DNA of 64,000 nucleotides from Shimia biformata. Lineage in GTDB: Bacteria > Pseudomonadota > Alphaproteobacteria > Rhodobacterales > Rhodobacteraceae. The notes under the pieces were generated by a model. That model made no database searches. It had not been told where the DNA came from and saw nothing but the letters and a program-made list of their open reading frames with translations. Each line of letters begins with the position of its first letter. Positions within the stretch are counted from its first letter, which is position 1. A program made the translations under genes and the position numbers. Location: contig NZ_JAFEJK010000001.1 of NCBI RefSeq assembly GCF_016888515.1, positions 2,956,777-3,020,776 on the forward strand, in the 5' to 3' direction. Positions 38,169 to 46,604 of the stretch are shown here, piece by piece.

Positions 38169-38204
38169 AAAAAACCATCCACGGCAGCATGCACATCGGA
38201 TGGT
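38169..38204 (-). terminator. Intrinsic terminator on minus strand, probably for fdxA
   Basis: On the minus strand ACCATCC pairs with GGATGGT across a 17-nt loop and is followed by six T residues. It lies 165 nt after the fdxA stop and 85 nt before the carD start, so it would end fdxA transcription or attenuate read-through into carD. Confidence 0.6.
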
Positions 38205-38222
38205 ATCAGGCAGGTCACAACA

Positions 38223-38246
38223 TTTGTGTCAGCAATATAACACAAA
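38223..38246. promoter_or_regulatory. Palindrome upstream of the fdxA terminator, possible operator
   Basis: TTTGTGT-N10-ACACAAA, perfect 7-nt arms, in an AT-rich patch of the fdxA-carD gap. On the minus strand it lies before the terminator, so it belongs to the fdxA 3' region or to a promoter reading toward carD. The rest of this 285-nt gap shows nothing further. Confidence 0.35.
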
Positions 38247-38368
38247 AATGGGCCGAATCAAAGGGGCACCCGTGGCAACCGCACGGTTCCCCCTTCCTTT
38301 TCAGTGGTTTGGGGCGGAAATTTGCCCGTCGCGGGCACCGCCAGGCGGCACCACGAGACGAATCGACC

Positions 38369-38707
38369 TCAGCCGCCCTCGCCCGGAGCTTCGGAGAAGT
38401 ATTTCTCCATCTTGCCTTCTTCGCCGTCACGCTCATCAGCGCCGGGAAGCGGGTCTTTCTTGGAAATGATCACCGGCCAGATTTCCGAGTATTTCCGATT
38501 GAATTCGACCCATTTCTCCATCTCCGGCTCGGTGTCGGGACGGATCGCGTCGGCGGGGCATTCCGGCTCGCAGACGCCGCAGTCGATGCATTCATCGGGG
38601 TGAATGACCAGAAAGTTCTCACCCTCGTAAAAGCAGTCCACCGGGCAGACCTCGACACAGTCGGTGTATTTGCAGGCGACGCAGTTTTCGGTGACGACAT
38701 AGGTCAT
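38369..38707 (-). CDS. fdxA: Ferredoxin FdxA (7Fe type)
   Basis: 112 residues. [18 protein letters not shown] and [16 protein letters not shown] give the cysteine pattern for one [3Fe-4S] and one [4Fe-4S] cluster, as in Azotobacter FdI-type ferredoxins. The tail [18 protein letters not shown] is usual for alphaproteobacterial FdxA. It carries electrons in the cytoplasm. It follows the S4 gene by 51 nt on the same strand and may be the distal part of the helicase operon. Confidence 0.93.
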   Translation of the reverse strand: MTYVVTENCVACKYTDCVEVCPVDCFYEGENFLVIHPDECIDCGVCEPECPADAIRPDTEPEMEKWVEFNRKYSEIWPVIISKKDPLPGADERDGEEGKMEKYFSEAPGEGG

Positions 38708-38758
38708 GTGAAGGACTCGATCTGGTTTGACTTGGGCGTCTGACTAAAACAGCCGGGG

Positions 38759-39139
38759 CTAATCTTCAAGCGCTGTGCGGCGGGAAAGGTCGAGATTGCG
38801 ACGATCACGCTTGGACGGGCGACCCTTTCCGTCAAATCCCGGCGCGTTTGGAACAGGTGTTTCGGGTTCGGTGCGGTCGATATAAAGCGCCTGCGCCTCG
38901 GCTGCGGGGCCGCGCCGGTCGCCAAGGGCGGCGATTTCCACGACGCGAATGCGCCGGGCCTGCGGGAAGGTCAGCACGTCCCCCTGCGACACCGAATGAC
39001 TGGGCTTTGCGGCCTTGGTTCCGTTGACGCGGACATGGCCGCCGGACACCACCTTTGCCGCCAGGGTACGGGTTTTGAAAAACCGCGCATGCCAGAGCCA
39101 CTTGTCAAGCCGTTGCTTTGGGGACGGGTCGGTCATCAT
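38759..39139 (-). CDS. S4 domain RNA-binding protein (HslR-like)
   Basis: 126 residues. The S4 domain occupies about 7-70 (QRLDKWLWHARFFKTRTLAA, then GHVRVNGTKAAKPSHSV), and the C-terminus is basic (GKGRPSKRDRRNLD). HslR-type proteins bind stalled 50S-peptidyl-tRNA complexes. Its ATG overlaps the stop of the PIN gene by 4 nt (ATGA, 39136-39139). In related genomes this gene commonly sits directly after the SUV3-like helicase, so the PIN pair looks inserted. Confidence 0.88.
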   Translation of the reverse strand: MMTDPSPKQRLDKWLWHARFFKTRTLAAKVVSGGHVRVNGTKAAKPSHSVSQGDVLTFPQARRIRVVEIAALGDRRGPAAEAQALYIDRTEPETPVPNAPGFDGKGRPSKRDRRNLDLSRRTALED

Positions 39140-39591
39140 AGTTTTCTTCTGTGTCGGAGGTTTTCCACTGGCAAACCTAATTCCTGAAGCACTCCAAATA
39201 GCTTAAAGTCTTGAGTAACTGTGACGACACCGTTGCGAACGAGGGTGATAATTGCGTAGTCGGTTAGTCCATGGCTGCTCATTGCATCCCTGGCCACTAA
39301 CTCTTGGGAAACAGCTTTCAGTTCTTGACAGTTTTCCACGTAGCGCCGGAACTGCAAAAACAGCGCGGGGGTTGCCGTGTTTCGCTTCCCGAAACCAATT
39401 AGGTTTGATGTCTCGGCTAGAACGTAAGGGAGGGTTACGAACGCTTTTGCATCTGACAAAATTTCATTGAGGTTCGTATAATCCTCTTCGTCCAAATCGG
39501 AGACGGGTTTTCTCTTTCCCAACCATTCGGGATGCGTAGATCCTACCAACCACAAAATCAGAGTATTTGTGTCTAGGAAATACTTCTTCAA
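39136..39591 (-). CDS. PIN-domain ribonuclease, candidate toxin
   Basis: 151 residues with all four acidic PIN residues in place: Asp7 (FLDTNTLI), Glu60 (VLAETSNLIG), Asp111 (GLTDYAII) and Asp128 (VTQDFKLF). PIN proteins such as VapC cut RNA using Mg2+ or Mn2+. Base composition is much lower in G+C than the neighbours: two sampled 60-nt lines inside it give 40 and 45 percent. Its start overlaps the preceding 104-aa gene by 4 nt and its stop overlaps the S4 gene by 4 nt. The order unknown-then-PIN is that of antitoxin-toxin pairs. Toxin activity is inferred. Confidence 0.75.
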   Translation of the reverse strand: MKKYFLDTNTLILWLVGSTHPEWLGKRKPVSDLDEEDYTNLNEILSDAKAFVTLPYVLAETSNLIGFGKRNTATPALFLQFRRYVENCQELKAVSQELVARDAMSSHGLTDYAIITLVRNGVVTVTQDFKLFGVLQELGLPVENLRHRRKL

Positions 39592-39902
39592 ACGACATCC
39601 AATTTGATTAACGCACTATCTTCATCGCGAATGAAGAACCGGCGGGCCTCCCTAACTGGAATGACTTCTTGAGGAGACAATGCCGCCAACGCGTTGTAGT
39701 TGGGTTGGCGCATCTTTGTCCTACCCACATCGAAGCCAATTGTAACAGACCAAACGCCGGTAGAGTCGTCAAAGTCTAGTTCCTCCAACAAGACGTTTTC
39801 AGTTTTCGTGTCGGCAAAAAACTCATTGAAATAGCCTTTGGCTATTTCAATGGCATTTGAAGGTGTCAATGACTTCGCGTCTGCAATAGGCATCTCGATC
39901 AC
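39588..39902 (-). CDS. Unknown 104-aa protein paired with PIN nuclease
   Basis: 104 residues from a GTG at 39902 that overlaps the helicase stop (GTGA); an ATG three codons later (39893) is also possible. An N-terminal helix (SNAIEIAKGYFNEFFADT) precedes a beta hairpin (LLEELDFDDSTGVWSVTIGF), then a Pro-rich turn and two strands at the C-terminus (RRFFIRDEDSALIKLDVV). There is no ribbon-helix-helix or AbrB signature typical of VapB. Low G+C like the PIN gene. It could be an antitoxin, an RNA-binding partner or a separate small protein; I do not recognise the family. Confidence 0.6.
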   Translation of the reverse strand: MIEMPIADAKSLTPSNAIEIAKGYFNEFFADTKTENVLLEELDFDDSTGVWSVTIGFDVGRTKMRQPNYNALAALSPQEVIPVREARRFFIRDEDSALIKLDVV

Positions 39903-42730
39903 CCCTTGTCCTTCAGCCCCATCAGCGCCGCGGCGAAGGGGTTGTCGGGGTCGATCTTGTCCTGCTTCGGAGGACGCGCCTGGAAGGACTTGGCGCCCTG
40001 TTCCTTGCGCGGGCCCTTGCCGCCTTTCGGACCGCCGGGACGTCCGCCCTTGGCACGGGGCTTGCCGCCTTGCGGGCGGGCATCGTCACGTCGGCCACGG
40101 CCACGGTTGCCGCCCTGTCGGGCACCGCGTCCAGCCCATGTGAAGGTATAGAAGGTCTCGATCTCGGGGCCGTCTTCGGAAGCAGCTTCGGCAGGTGTTT
40201 CTGCGGGTGCTTCGACGGGTTCTTCGATCTCAGCCACCGCTTCTGCAACAGGTGCCTCAGCCTCTGCCGCGTCTGTGGCGGGGACTTCGGCGGGCGCGGC
40301 TTCTGCGTCTGACGCCTCAACCGCCTCGGCGGGGGCAGCTTCCGGCGCGGCTTTGACCTTTTCACGCTCGCCCTTCTCGGCCTTGTAGCCAAGCCCGGTC
40401 ATCAGGTCGGCGAACTGGTCCAGCGTCATGCCGGTGATCGACAGCATGTCGGCCTTGGCCTCAAACCCGCCACGGCTGTCTTCGGTGCGCAGCATGTCGG
40501 CAAGCCGTTCCAGCATGTCGATACGGATCGCGCGGTCGCCGGCGGCGCGGTAACCGGCCATTGCGTGATAGCCATGCGGCAGACCTTCACCCGAGGGCAC
40601 GGTCACCAGACCCGGAGGCGGCGCTTCGGGAAACTCTTGCAGACCCTTCGACAGCGACCACAGTACAAGGCGCAGACGCGTCGGGGCGGGTTTCAGCAGC
40701 AAGGGCATGAAGATGGTGAACTGGCCAAAGCGGATGCCATGCTTGCGCAGCGCGCCACGGGCGTCCTGATCCAGTTCCTTGACTTCGCTCGCGACCTCGC
40801 CACGGGGCAGGATGCCGAGGTTTTCAACCATGCGGAAGGCAAAGCCACGTGCCAGCCCGGTCAGTTCCTCGTCCCGGCCAAGGTTCAGCAGCGGCTCGAA
40901 CAGCGCGGCGATCTTGCGGTCGATGAAATGCTGAAGGCGACGCTGGACCTTTTCGGCAACCTCGGCCCCGGCCTCGTCGTCGACAAAGACCTCGACCTGC
41001 GGTTTCAGCGGCTCGGGTCCGGCGACCAGTTTGCCGACGGCGCTGTCGCCCCACATCAGACCACCCTGTTCGGTGAAGTCGATCTCGGTATCGGGCGCGT
41101 TATAGAACCGGTCGGCGCGCAGGTGGAAATGCGGGGCCAGCGCCTGAAGGCTGGCCTGTTTCAGCGTCTTGGCTTCCTGTCCCGTGGCGCCCTTGTCGCC
41201 CATGAACCGGAACCCTTCGAGACGACCGACGAATTCACCTTCGACGCTCACCTCACCCTTGTCATTCACTTCGGCCAAAAGGGCCTCCTTCTGCTTGAGC
41301 CGGCGCAGAAGCACGGATGTGCGCCGGTCCACAAATCTTTGGGTCAGACGCTCGTGCAATGCATCCGACAGGCGATCTTCTACCGCGCGGGTTTCGTTTC
41401 GCCAATGGTTTTCGTCACTTACCCAGCCTTTCCGCTGTGCGACATAGGTCCACGTGCGAATAAAGGCCAGACGTTTCGATAATGTGTCAATATCGCCATC
41501 AATCCGGTCGATCCGGCGTACCTGCCGGGCCAGCCAATCGTCGGGAAGTGCCTGTTTTTCATGCAGATAACCGAAAATCGTTTCGATCAGGCCCGCGTGT
41601 TCGGCGTGGCTGATGCCGCGAAAATCCGGGATACGGCACACATCCCAAAGCAATCTGACCCCGTCCGGTGTCCCGGCGCGGGCGCGGATTTCCGCCGTTT
41701 GCGCCACGGATTTCAGCGCCATAAGGTCATCCGCCTCGCGCGCCTTGATCAGGATTTCATCCTGCGGCGCCTCTTCCAGCGACGCGATCAGTGCGTCGAT
41801 CGAGCCGAAATTCAACGCCGCATTGCGCCAGTTCAGCTTGCGAAGCGGGGTAAAGCGGTGATCCATGATCGCCTGCGCGACCTCGTCCGACAGCGGCGCG
41901 GCTTCGCCCGTGACGCCAAAGGTGCCGTGACTCATGCCGCGCCCGGCACGGCCCGCGATCTGACCCAGTTCGTTCGGGGCCAGCGGGCGCATCCGGCGGC
42001 CATCGAACTTGGTGGTGGCGGAAAAGGCGACGTGGTCGATGTCGAGGTTCAGCCCCATGCCGATCGCATCCGTCGCCACAAGGTAGTCGACATCGCCGTT
42101 CTGATAGAGATCGACCTGCGCATTTCGGGTGCGCGGGGAAAGTGCCCCCATCACCACCGCCGCCCCACCCTTTTGTCGGCGGATCAGTTCGGCGATGGCA
42201 TAGACGTTGTCGACCGAGAAACCGACGATGGCCGAACGCGGCTGCATCCGGGAAATCTTGCGGCTGCCGGAATAGCTGAGGGTCGACATACGCTCGCGCT
42301 GCATGAATTCGGCCCCCGGCACCAGCGCCCGGATGGTGCCGCGCATCGTGTCGGCGCCAAGAAACAGCGTCTCATGCGTGCCGCGTGACCTGAGCAAACG
42401 GTCGGTGAAGACATGGCCGCGCTCTGGATCGGCGCAAAGCTGGATTTCGTCAATGGCAACAAAATCCGCGCCCATGCCCTCGGGCATGGCCTCGACCGTG
42501 CAGACCCAATACTGGGTGCGCGGCGGCACGATCCGTTCCTCTCCGGTGACCAGCGCCACAACCGATGGTCCGCGTGCGGCAACGATCTTGTCATAGACCT
42601 CGCGTGCCAAAAGACGCAGTGGCAGGCCGATGATGCCCGACCGATAGCCCAGCATCCGCTCGATCGCGTAATGCGTCTTGCCGGTGTTGGTGGGGCCCAG
42701 CACCGCGGTGATGCGTCCAAGGTCTGGCAT
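39899..42730 (-). CDS. SUV3-like ATP-dependent RNA helicase
   Basis: 943 residues. Walker A GPTNTGKTH at 12-20 and the SUV3-type DEIQ box at 93-96 are clear; helicase motifs VATDAIGMGLNLDIDHV and QIAGRAGRG follow. The body continues with a SUV3 C-terminal region, then an Ala/Glu-rich acidic stretch and a basic RGRGRRDD/GGRPGGPKGGKG tail likely to bind RNA. Mitochondrial SUV3 works in RNA decay, and alphaproteobacterial homologues are its likely relatives. It follows the TPR gene by 24 nt. Confidence 0.9.
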   Translation of the reverse strand: MPDLGRITAVLGPTNTGKTHYAIERMLGYRSGIIGLPLRLLAREVYDKIVAARGPSVVALVTGEERIVPPRTQYWVCTVEAMPEGMGADFVAIDEIQLCADPERGHVFTDRLLRSRGTHETLFLGADTMRGTIRALVPGAEFMQRERMSTLSYSGSRKISRMQPRSAIVGFSVDNVYAIAELIRRQKGGAAVVMGALSPRTRNAQVDLYQNGDVDYLVATDAIGMGLNLDIDHVAFSATTKFDGRRMRPLAPNELGQIAGRAGRGMSHGTFGVTGEAAPLSDEVAQAIMDHRFTPLRKLNWRNAALNFGSIDALIASLEEAPQDEILIKAREADDLMALKSVAQTAEIRARAGTPDGVRLLWDVCRIPDFRGISHAEHAGLIETIFGYLHEKQALPDDWLARQVRRIDRIDGDIDTLSKRLAFIRTWTYVAQRKGWVSDENHWRNETRAVEDRLSDALHERLTQRFVDRRTSVLLRRLKQKEALLAEVNDKGEVSVEGEFVGRLEGFRFMGDKGATGQEAKTLKQASLQALAPHFHLRADRFYNAPDTEIDFTEQGGLMWGDSAVGKLVAGPEPLKPQVEVFVDDEAGAEVAEKVQRRLQHFIDRKIAALFEPLLNLGRDEELTGLARGFAFRMVENLGILPRGEVASEVKELDQDARGALRKHGIRFGQFTIFMPLLLKPAPTRLRLVLWSLSKGLQEFPEAPPPGLVTVPSGEGLPHGYHAMAGYRAAGDRAIRIDMLERLADMLRTEDSRGGFEAKADMLSITGMTLDQFADLMTGLGYKAEKGEREKVKAAPEAAPAEAVEASDAEAAPAEVPATDAAEAEAPVAEAVAEIEEPVEAPAETPAEAASEDGPEIETFYTFTWAGRGARQGGNRGRGRRDDARPQGGKPRAKGGRPGGPKGGKGPRKEQGAKSFQARPPKQDKIDPDNPFAAALMGLKDKG

Positions 42731-42754
42731 GGTCCTGCCCGCGCGAATTCGGTC

Positions 42755-43315
42755 TTAAAGCTCTTGCCCCTTCACCTGCGGTGCGAGTCGGGCCAGTGCC
42801 TCTGTAGCCGCTTCGTGATGGGGATGTAAGACCTTCACCTGTTCCCAGGCTGTATAGGCGTCGTCGGGCATATTCATCGCTTCCAGCAGCTCTGCCAGCC
42901 CCGCGATGGCCTGATAGTGGCGCGGCTCAAGCGCCAGCGCATGTTCCAGATCGCCGACCGCCGGTCCAAACATGCCCAGCGCGGCAAAGGCGCGGGCGCG
43001 TTCGACCCAGCCTTCGGCAAAATCAGGCGCGTGGTCGACCAGTGCGGTGAAATGTTCGACCGCGATGTCATACTCGCCCCGTTCCAGCGCATCGGCGCCG
43101 CGTTTTCGCAACAGGTCTGCCGTGGCAGACCCGCTGCGATCCCATTCCAGCTGGATCTCACGCTCCAGCTGTGCGGCCTGCGCGGGACTGGCATCGCGCA
43201 GGCGGTCCAGAAGCGCCGACGCCTCGCTGCCGAAAACGGATACGGGGTGCAAAAACCCGCTTGCGAGGCAAACTGCCGCAACGATAGGTTTGAGAAAATT
43301 GTGCAAGTTGACCAT
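42755..43315 (-). CDS. TPR-repeat exported protein
   Basis: 186 residues from ATG 43315 (an ATG four codons upstream is also possible). A hydrophobic N-terminus (LKPIVAAVCLASGFLHPV) suggests export. TPR-like repeats cover about 75-180 (ALERGEYDIAVEHFTALVDHAPDFAEGW, truncated here to its gist: paired helices with A-x3-G-x8-F spacing; a second unit ends LEPRHYQAIAGLAELLEAM). It scaffolds protein contacts; the partner is unknown. Probably the first gene of the helicase operon. Confidence 0.75.
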   Translation of the reverse strand: MVNLHNFLKPIVAAVCLASGFLHPVSVFGSEASALLDRLRDASPAQAAQLEREIQLEWDRSGSATADLLRKRGADALERGEYDIAVEHFTALVDHAPDFAEGWVERARAFAALGMFGPAVGDLEHALALEPRHYQAIAGLAELLEAMNMPDDAYTAWEQVKVLHPHHEAATEALARLAPQVKGQEL

Positions 43316-43383
43316 AACGTAAATCATATTAAGCCGTGCGGATCATTATTCCAGACCCGCACCACTATCCAAAGGACAAACTT

Positions 43384-43674
43384 ATGAGCGATATCGTGAC
43401 CGCAGCCGTCGAAGCCCTGCAAGCCAAGCTGGGCGGCGAAAGCTTTGATGGTTCGGCAAAATTCGAGATCGAGGGCGAAGGTTCGATCGTGATTGACGGC
43501 TCCGGCGTGCGCGCTTCGGATGACGAGACGGACGTGACCCTGTCGGCAGACGTCGACACGTTCCAGGCGATTCTTGCCGGTGAAACCAACCCCACTGCCG
43601 CCTTCATGTCCGGCCAGCTGCGCGTTGACGGTGACATGGGCATGGCGATGAAACTGGGTTCGGTCCTGGCCTGA
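43384..43674 (+). CDS. SCP2 sterol-binding domain protein
   Basis: 96 residues, a bare SCP2 lipid-binding domain: FEIEGEGSIVIDGSGV, LSADVDTFQAILAGE and PTAAFMSGQLRVDGDMGMAMKL. ATG 43384 follows AAAGGACAAACTT. Such small proteins bind fatty acyl or sterol-like ligands. The alpha/beta hydrolase starts 16 nt downstream, so the two may act on one lipid. Divergent from the TPR gene. Confidence 0.9.
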   Translation: MSDIVTAAVEALQAKLGGESFDGSAKFEIEGEGSIVIDGSGVRASDDETDVTLSADVDTFQAILAGETNPTAAFMSGQLRVDGDMGMAMKLGSVLA

Positions 43675-43690
43675 GCATTTGGTCGAACCG

Positions 43691-44632
43691 ATGCGGCTGT
43701 CCCCCGCCCCGCTTTATCACGAGGTCGCCGACGGTCCCGAAGGCGGTGTCGCACATTGGGCCGAGACCTCGGACGGGGTGCGGATCCGGCTGGCGCATTG
43801 GGTCCATGAGGGTGCCAAGGGGACGGTTCTGCTGTTTCCCGGCCGCACCGAATATATCGAGAAATACGGGCGCGCGGCCAGCGATCTGCGCGCCCGTGGT
43901 TTTGCCACGATGATCATCGACTGGCGCGGTCAGGGCATTGCCGACCGCCTGACCGAAGACCGCGCGGTCGGACATGTCGGCGAATTTGGCGACTACCAGC
44001 GGGACGTCGCCGCCATGGTGGATGCCGCCCAGGCTCTGGACCTGCCGAAACCTTTCTTCCTTCTGGCCCATTCCATGGGCGGCTGTATCGGCCTGCGCGC
44101 GCTGATGGGCGGGCTGCCGGTCAAGGCCGCCGCCTTCAGCGGCCCGATGTGGGGTATCCAGATGTCAGCGGCCATGCGCCCCACCGCCTGGGCGCTGTCC
44201 TGGGTCGGGCGCAAGGCTGGCGCAGGGACAAGCTTTACACCCGGCACCAAGGCGTTGACCTATGTGCTGGATGCCGATTTCGAATGCAACAACCTGACCC
44301 ATGACCGCGACATGTGGGAATACATGCAGGTGCAGATGCGTGAGCGTCCCGATCTGGCCCTGGGCGGTCCCGGGCTGCACTGGCTGCATGAAGCGATGAA
44401 CGAAACCCGCGCGCTGGCCAAGCTGCCCGCCCCCGATTATCCGTGCATCACCTTCCTTGGCGGCGATGAGAAAATCGTCGATACTCCCGCGATCCATAAA
44501 CGCATGGAGAACTGGCCGGGCGGAGAGTTGCATATCGTCAAGGGGGGCGAACACGAGGTCCTGATGGAACTGCCCGAGATGCGCACCCCGGTCTATGACG
44601 GGATCTGCGCGTTCTTTGACCGGCACCTGTGA
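43691..44632 (+). CDS. Alpha/beta hydrolase, lysophospholipase-like
   Basis: 313 residues. The nucleophile elbow is LAHSMGGCIG near residue 125 and the catalytic His is in KGGEHEVLMELPE close to the end; a Glu/Asp in GGDEKIVDT completes the triad. The pattern resembles PldB lysophospholipases and monoacylglycerol lipases. ATG 43691 is chosen over an in-frame TTG at 43679 that lies closer to the SCP2 stop. Cytoplasmic by sequence. Confidence 0.85.
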   Translation: MRLSPAPLYHEVADGPEGGVAHWAETSDGVRIRLAHWVHEGAKGTVLLFPGRTEYIEKYGRAASDLRARGFATMIIDWRGQGIADRLTEDRAVGHVGEFGDYQRDVAAMVDAAQALDLPKPFFLLAHSMGGCIGLRALMGGLPVKAAAFSGPMWGIQMSAAMRPTAWALSWVGRKAGAGTSFTPGTKALTYVLDADFECNNLTHDRDMWEYMQVQMRERPDLALGGPGLHWLHEAMNETRALAKLPAPDYPCITFLGGDEKIVDTPAIHKRMENWPGGELHIVKGGEHEVLMELPEMRTPVYDGICAFFDRHL

Positions 44633-44783
44633 CGCTCTTTTGAACGACGAAACCGCCACCGGCATTTACGGGGCGGTCCTTGTCATTTCGGTTTACTGTC
44701 CGTCAATCCAGCACTCCCCCTTGCACCCCCCGGTTGCCTCTGCCTATCTGTTGCCCTGACTGACAGCAAACCAGAGGCCAAAG

Positions 44784-46604
44784 ATGCGCAACCTGCCCTT
44801 CCCCGTCCGCGACGCCAATGCCGGTTCCGGCTCAAAAGACCTTGGCAACCTGCCGGAATGGGACCTGAGCGATCTTTATACGGGCGATGATGCGCCGGAA
44901 CTGACGCGCGATCTTGAGTGGCTGGAAAAGGAATGCGCCGCCTTTGCCGCCGACTATGAGGGCAAGCTTGGCGAACTGGACGCTGCTGGTCTGCTGAACT
45001 GTGTCCAGCGGAACGAGAAGATTTCGGCCATTTCGGGGCGCATCATGTCCTATGCGGGCCTGCGCTATTACCAGCTGACCACCGACGCCCAGCGCGCGCA
45101 ATTCATGTCCAACATGCAGGAAAAGCTGACGAATTTCTCGACCCCTCTGGTGTTCTTCACATTGGAACTGAACCGGCTGGAAGACGATCACCTCGATGCC
45201 CTGTTCGCCGCCAATGCTGACCTAGCCCGCTACAAGCCCGTTTTCGACCGCATCCGCGCGATGAAACCCTATCAACTGTCGGACGAACTGGAGAAATTCC
45301 TGCACGACCTCGGCGTCGTCGGTGACGCGTGGGAACGGCTGTTTGACGAAACCATCGCGGGGCTGACCTTCGACATCGACGGCGAAGAGCTGAATATCGA
45401 GGGCACGCTCAATTTCCTCACCGACCAGAACCGCGACAAGCGCGAGGCGGCGGCGCGGGAACTGGCACGGGTGTTCAATGAGAATATCAAGATCTTCTCG
45501 CGCGTTCACAACACCGCCGCCAAGGAGAAAGAGGTCATCGACCGCTGGCGCAAGATGCCGACCGCGCAGACCGGGCGGCACTTGTCGAATGATGTGGAAC
45601 CCGAAGTCGTCGAAGCGCTGCGGGATGCCGTGGTCGCGGCCTATCCGAAGCTGTCGCACCGGTATTATGAACTCAAACGCAAGTGGCTGGGGCTCAACCG
45701 GATGCAGGTCTGGGACCGCAACGCCCCCCTGCCGCTGGAAGACCCGCGCACCATCGGCTGGGACGAAGCCAAGGCCACGGTCATGGATGCCTATGCCGGG
45801 TTCGATCCGCGCATGGCCGAGATCGCCGCGCCTTTCTTCGACAAGGGCTGGATTGACGCCGGTGTGAAGCCGGGCAAGGCTCCGGGTGCTTTTGCACATC
45901 CGACCGTCACCGACGTCCACCCCTATGTCATGCTGAACTATCTCGGCAAACCACGCGACGTGATGACCCTCGCCCATGAACTGGGCCATGGCGTGCATCA
46001 GGTGTTGGCCGCCGATCAGGGCGAGATGCTGTCCTCGACCCCGCTGACGCTGGCGGAAACCGCTTCGGTGTTTGGCGAGATGCTGACCTTCCGCGCGATG
46101 CTGAAAAACGCCGCCACGCAGGAACAGCGCAAGGTGCTTCTGGCGGGCAAGGTCGAGGACATGATCAACACGGTGGTGCGCCAGATCGCGTTTTACGATT
46201 TTGAATGCAAACTCCATGCCGCGCGCCGCGAAAGTGAGCTGACCCCGGACGATATCAACGCAATCTGGATGAGCGTTCAGGCCGAAAGCCTTGGACCGGC
46301 GTTTGACTTCATGGAAGGCTACGAAACCTTCTGGGCCTATATCCCGCATTTCGTCCACTCGCCCTTCTATGTCTATGCCTATGCCTTCGGGGACGGGTTG
46401 GTGAACGCGCTTTACTCGGTTTACGAGTCCGGCGCGGAAGGGTTCGAGGACAAGTATTTCGACATGCTGAAAGCAGGCGGATCGAAACACCACAAAGAGC
46501 TTCTGGCCCCCTTCGGCCTTGACGCCTCCGACCCGAAATTCTGGGACAAGGGCCTCAGCATGATTTCCGGCATGATCGATGAATTGGAGGCGATGGAGGG
46601 GTGA
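44784..46604 (+). CDS. pepF: M3 family oligoendopeptidase
   Basis: 606 residues. The zinc site is LAHELGHGVHQ (HExxH) near residue 397, with the downstream Glu in LAETASVFGE. N-terminal wording LGNLPEWDLSDLYTG is typical of the PepF group, which hydrolyses medium-length peptides in the cytoplasm. The 151-nt upstream gap holds a weak hairpin (ACCGCC...GGCGGT, about 44659-44684) and no strong promoter. The endonuclease V gene begins with a GTGA overlap at its stop. Confidence 0.93.
   Translation: MRNLPFPVRDANAGSGSKDLGNLPEWDLSDLYTGDDAPELTRDLEWLEKECAAFAADYEGKLGELDAAGLLNCVQRNEKISAISGRIMSYAGLRYYQLTTDAQRAQFMSNMQEKLTNFSTPLVFFTLELNRLEDDHLDALFAANADLARYKPVFDRIRAMKPYQLSDELEKFLHDLGVVGDAWERLFDETIAGLTFDIDGEELNIEGTLNFLTDQNRDKREAAARELARVFNENIKIFSRVHNTAAKEKEVIDRWRKMPTAQTGRHLSNDVEPEVVEALRDAVVAAYPKLSHRYYELKRKWLGLNRMQVWDRNAPLPLEDPRTIGWDEAKATVMDAYAGFDPRMAEIAAPFFDKGWIDAGVKPGKAPGAFAHPTVTDVHPYVMLNYLGKPRDVMTLAHELGHGVHQVLAADQGEMLSSTPLTLAETASVFGEMLTFRAMLKNAATQEQRKVLLAGKVEDMINTVVRQIAFYDFECKLHAARRESELTPDDINAIWMSVQAESLGPAFDFMEGYETFWAYIPHFVHSPFYVYAYAFGDGLVNALYSVYESGAEGFEDKYFDMLKAGGSKHHKELLAPFGLDASDPKFWDKGLSMISGMIDELEAMEG

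Noticed and set aside
39136-39902. Classical VapBC toxin-antitoxin pair
   Set aside because: The PIN protein fits VapC, but the 104-aa partner is larger than typical VapB and shows no AbrB or ribbon-helix-helix pattern, so the label is not used.
39136-39902. Prophage or integrative element
   Set aside because: No integrase, transposase, flanking repeats or tRNA was found near the two low-G+C genes.
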